A stretch of DNA of 64,000 bases from CBDCFV01 sp965216425. GTDB lineage: Bacteria > Chloroflexota > Dehalococcoidia > Lucifugimonadales > UBA3495. Of the stretch, positions 62,087-64,000 are shown piece after piece; the stretch's first letter is position 1; every line of letters starts with the position of its first letter. The stretch lies in assembly GCA_965216425.1 (NCBI GenBank), contig CBDCFV010000007.1, positions 992,001-1,056,000 of the forward strand, written 5' to 3'. The position numbers and the translations under genes are program-made. Below the pieces are notes generated by a model. The model saw only the letters and a list, made by a program, of their open reading frames with translations, was not told the DNA's origin and ran no database searches.

Positions 62087-63460
62087 TCACTTCGGACCGG
62101 CCCCGTTTTCCCAAGCGGCCAACCTGTCCCAGCAGTCGGCCTCCATGAACTCGGCCCAACGCCGGTAAAAGCCCCGCTGGTTTTGCTCCGCCGCCCTGGC
62201 GTTGGTAGTGTCGAAAATGACTCCGGGCAACTTCAAACCATCGTCTTCGAAGTTGGGGTTGCCATGACCTAAACCCATCTCGTAGTTGTATGGGTGACGT
62301 CGAGCCACTACCCCCCTGCTGGCTGAATGGGCGTAGTTCCAGTTCTCCATGTCGTCCTGTTCGGTAAGTCCACCCGGCCCGGAGTAACGGATGTAATACT
62401 GGCGCAGGTAGTCCTTTACCTCTGGCGGAGCCTTGGCGTCCACCAGGAACCAGCGCCACACTTCGGTCTTGTTCACGCCCCTGGGGTGCCATACGGCGAT
62501 GCTCCTGGGCTGGCGGGGCAGGTAGGACATGTTGGGGAACACCGTACCCGGCCCTCCCAGCAGACGCCATAGGTCGCCTACCTTCCGTTTCTTCTCCGCC
62601 TCGCACCATTGGAAGTATTCGGCAAGTATCGGCAGGTCTTGATAGGCTTGAGGTATGGGCGAGTCCATGGGGCGGATGGCCATAACGGTGCCGTGGCCGC
62701 GTTCCGGGAAGGAAACGTCCAGCAGTTTGGAGTTGGCCCTTTCGCCGAGGTCGCGGCGGCCTGATCCACTGGGGCCGATGCCCACAATATCCACGGAACG
62801 GTGGCTTATGTTGTGGTAGCGGTCGCCGATAAAATTCTCCGCCGGAAACTTCCAGTTGCAGGGCACCAGCCATTTCTCCACGCCGCCGAACACCTCGGTC
62901 CCGCCCTCTTCGCCGTCCCAACTGTCCAGCAGCAGGTCAAGATAGAGCCTGAAGCCGCCGATGTAATCCAGGAAGGGCGGAGCGGTTTCGTCCCAAGTGG
63001 CCCAAATGCTGCCCTTGTAGTTGAACATCTGGGGCACTTCTACAAGTCCCCACTTGGACTTGTCCAATTCCTGGCGGTAGGCGTCCTTGAAGAAGGGCAC
63101 CCCAACCAGTTTGCCGTCGGTGGCGTAGCTCCAACCGTGATATGGGCAGGTAAAGACGGGGGTGTTGCCTTCGTCGTAGCGGCACACCTTCATGCCGCGG
63201 TGCATACAGGAGTTCAAGAATACGTGGGCCACTCCCTCACGATCGCGGCACAGAATAACCGACTCTTCGCCCATAGACGAGATGAAATAGTCGCCGGGCT
63301 TCGGGATCTGGGCCTCGTGGCCTACCATCAACCAAGCGCGGGCGAATACCTGCTCCTGCTCACGCTGATATATCTCTTCGTTAACGAATATTTCGCGGCT
63401 GACCAGCCCAGTGCTTACGTCGACCATGGAGCCGCTGCTGATATTGGAGGTTATAACCAT
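62087..63460 (-). CDS. Rieske-type aromatic-ring-hydroxylating dioxygenase, alpha subunit
   Basis: 457 residues. The Rieske [2Fe-2S] ligands are in NSCMHRGMKVCRYDEGN and TCPYHGWSYATDGKLVGVP (C-x-H ... C-x-x-H, about 85-115). The mononuclear iron site is in AENFIGDRYHNISHRSV (two His, about 210-220) with an acidic ligand probably in LTEQDDMENW. It would dihydroxylate or otherwise oxygenate an aromatic compound using NAD(P)H-derived electrons; no reductase or ferredoxin gene is seen in the window. AGGAGG precedes ATG 63460. Confidence 0.92.
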   Translation of the reverse strand: MVITSNISSGSMVDVSTGLVSREIFVNEEIYQREQEQVFARAWLMVGHEAQIPKPGDYFISSMGEESVILCRDREGVAHVFLNSCMHRGMKVCRYDEGNTPVFTCPYHGWSYATDGKLVGVPFFKDAYRQELDKSKWGLVEVPQMFNYKGSIWATWDETAPPFLDYIGGFRLYLDLLLDSWDGEEGGTEVFGGVEKWLVPCNWKFPAENFIGDRYHNISHRSVDIVGIGPSGSGRRDLGERANSKLLDVSFPERGHGTVMAIRPMDSPIPQAYQDLPILAEYFQWCEAEKKRKVGDLWRLLGGPGTVFPNMSYLPRQPRSIAVWHPRGVNKTEVWRWFLVDAKAPPEVKDYLRQYYIRYSGPGGLTEQDDMENWNYAHSASRGVVARRHPYNYEMGLGHGNPNFEDDGLKLPGVIFDTTNARAAEQNQRGFYRRWAEFMEADCWDRLAAWENGAGPK

Positions 63461-63488
63461 AACGTGTGGCCTCCTGGAATGATTCTAC

Positions 63489-64000
63489 CTATCCCCGTCT
63501 GGGGTCTTGCGGCTGGTAGGATGCCGGCTGGTCAGCCACACCGGATCGCAACTCCACCCCGGTAAGCTCTTCCAAAACGCGGGCGGCCTTGGCGAAGCCG
63601 TCCTGGCCCCATCCCAATTCCTGCGCCCGCCTGAATACATCGTCGGCGATGGCGCCGGTCAGGGCGGGGGCGTCCACGTCTCCGGCCAACTCGCAAGCAA
63701 GGTGCAAGTCCTTGGCAACAATGTCCAGCGTCCCGCCGGATATGAAGGTACCGCTGAGGACCGAGCGGGGGATGTTGTCGAATACCAGGCTGGCTCCCGC
63801 GCTGACCGGGACAACCTGGGACAACAGGCCGACGTCTACACCCGCTTTCGCGCCGATTATAAGACCTTCGATGGCGGTTATGAAGTTGGAATAGCCCAAG
63901 TATTGGGTGACGAGCTTGGTGATGCACCCCGCGCCGCTGTCGCCCAAGTGAAAGATGTTCCCCGCCATGGCTTCCAGCAACGGCCGGTACGGGCGAATGT
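63489..64000 (-). CDS. NAD-binding 3-hydroxyisobutyrate-dehydrogenase-like protein, C-terminal part
   Basis: The open frame continues past the window edge, so only the C-terminal ~170 residues are seen. They include GNIFHLGDSGAGCITKLVTQ then SNFITAIEGLIIGAKAGVD, the helical C-terminal domain of the beta-hydroxyacid dehydrogenase family with the catalytic Lys in TKLV. It would be the first gene of this operon part, 28 bases before the Rieske alpha subunit. Confidence 0.88.
   Translation of the reverse strand, partial: IRPYRPLLEAMAGNIFHLGDSGAGCITKLVTQYLGYSNFITAIEGLIIGAKAGVDVGLLSQVVPVSAGASLVFDNIPRSVLSGTFISGGTLDIVAKDLHLACELAGDVDAPALTGAIADDVFRRAQELGWGQDGFAKAARVLEELTGVELRSGVADQPASYQPQDPRRG

Noticed and set aside
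1..64000. tRNA and rRNA genes
   Set aside because: I looked for T-loop-like GTTCGAATC motifs with matching acceptor stems and for conserved rRNA segments, and found none. A covariance-model scan would be decisive.

Overview
The window is a GC-rich stretch that looks like a host-associated or marine Chloroflexota genome, with SAR202/Dehalococcoidia-like gene content. That placement is an inference. It rests on repeated TPP-dependent decarboxylase-type enzymes, a Rieske oxygenase, FixAB-like ETF, Uma2, LLM and VOC proteins, Thr/Pro-rich lipoproteins and a very heavy insertion-sequence load. No rRNA, tRNA or CRISPR array was found, so the lineage cannot be confirmed here.

Layout. 1-6.5 kb is metabolic: an IS1380 edge fragment, an acyl-CoA synthetase-like enzyme, an EVE-domain protein, a double SagB-type nitroreductase, a benzoylformate-decarboxylase-like enzyme and a VOC protein. 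7.1-19.05 kb is a nested mobile-element mosaic: a broken group II intron, two IS701 copies sitting exactly in the CTAG sites on both sides of an IS1182 element, a truncated IS21, a serine recombinase and a decayed second type of IS701. 19.1-32 kb is an accessory/defence region: a lipoprotein fusing a trypsin-like protease to a betaine-binding domain, an IS701-derived MITE, two VapC-type toxin loci (one with a frameshifted antitoxin), a MrfA-like helicase with a C-terminal nuclease-like domain, a second IS21, small membrane proteins, an AbiU2/HEPN-like protein, and an IS1595 transposase with a degenerate cytosine-methyltransferase-like partner. 32-38 kb holds structured intergenic DNA, two tail-to-tail IS1380 copies 4 bp apart and a GmrSD-like restriction gene that lost its start to one of them. 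38-45 kb returns to metabolism (TPP enzyme pseudogene, dienelactone hydrolase, quinone reductase, etfA and etfB), punctuated by REP-type repeats and an IS5. 46-48 kb is another IS1380 with a clear TTAA duplication. 48-64 kb is mostly single-copy genes: a membrane protein, cyclase, Uma2, LLM oxidoreductase, a 1704-aa exonuclease-RecQ-UvrD fusion, then a minus-strand operon for a Rieske oxygenase with two small proteins, a flavin split-barrel protein and a TPP enzyme.

The most unusual signal is a family of tiny hairpin insertions of 23-25 bp. I found five copies, all inside transposase genes of three unrelated IS families (IS1182, IS701, IS1380). Each lies at a CAG|G site and each breaks the reading frame. 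They occur in both orientations. In IS1380 the insertion is shared by copies that have since diverged by roughly 10% in protein sequence and that have kept both half-frames open. Other frame-breaking features are 8-nt homopolymers in both intact-looking IS701 copies, in an antitoxin and in IS5. The IS1380 copies also carry a conserved leader in which an upstream segment can pair with the ribosome binding site.
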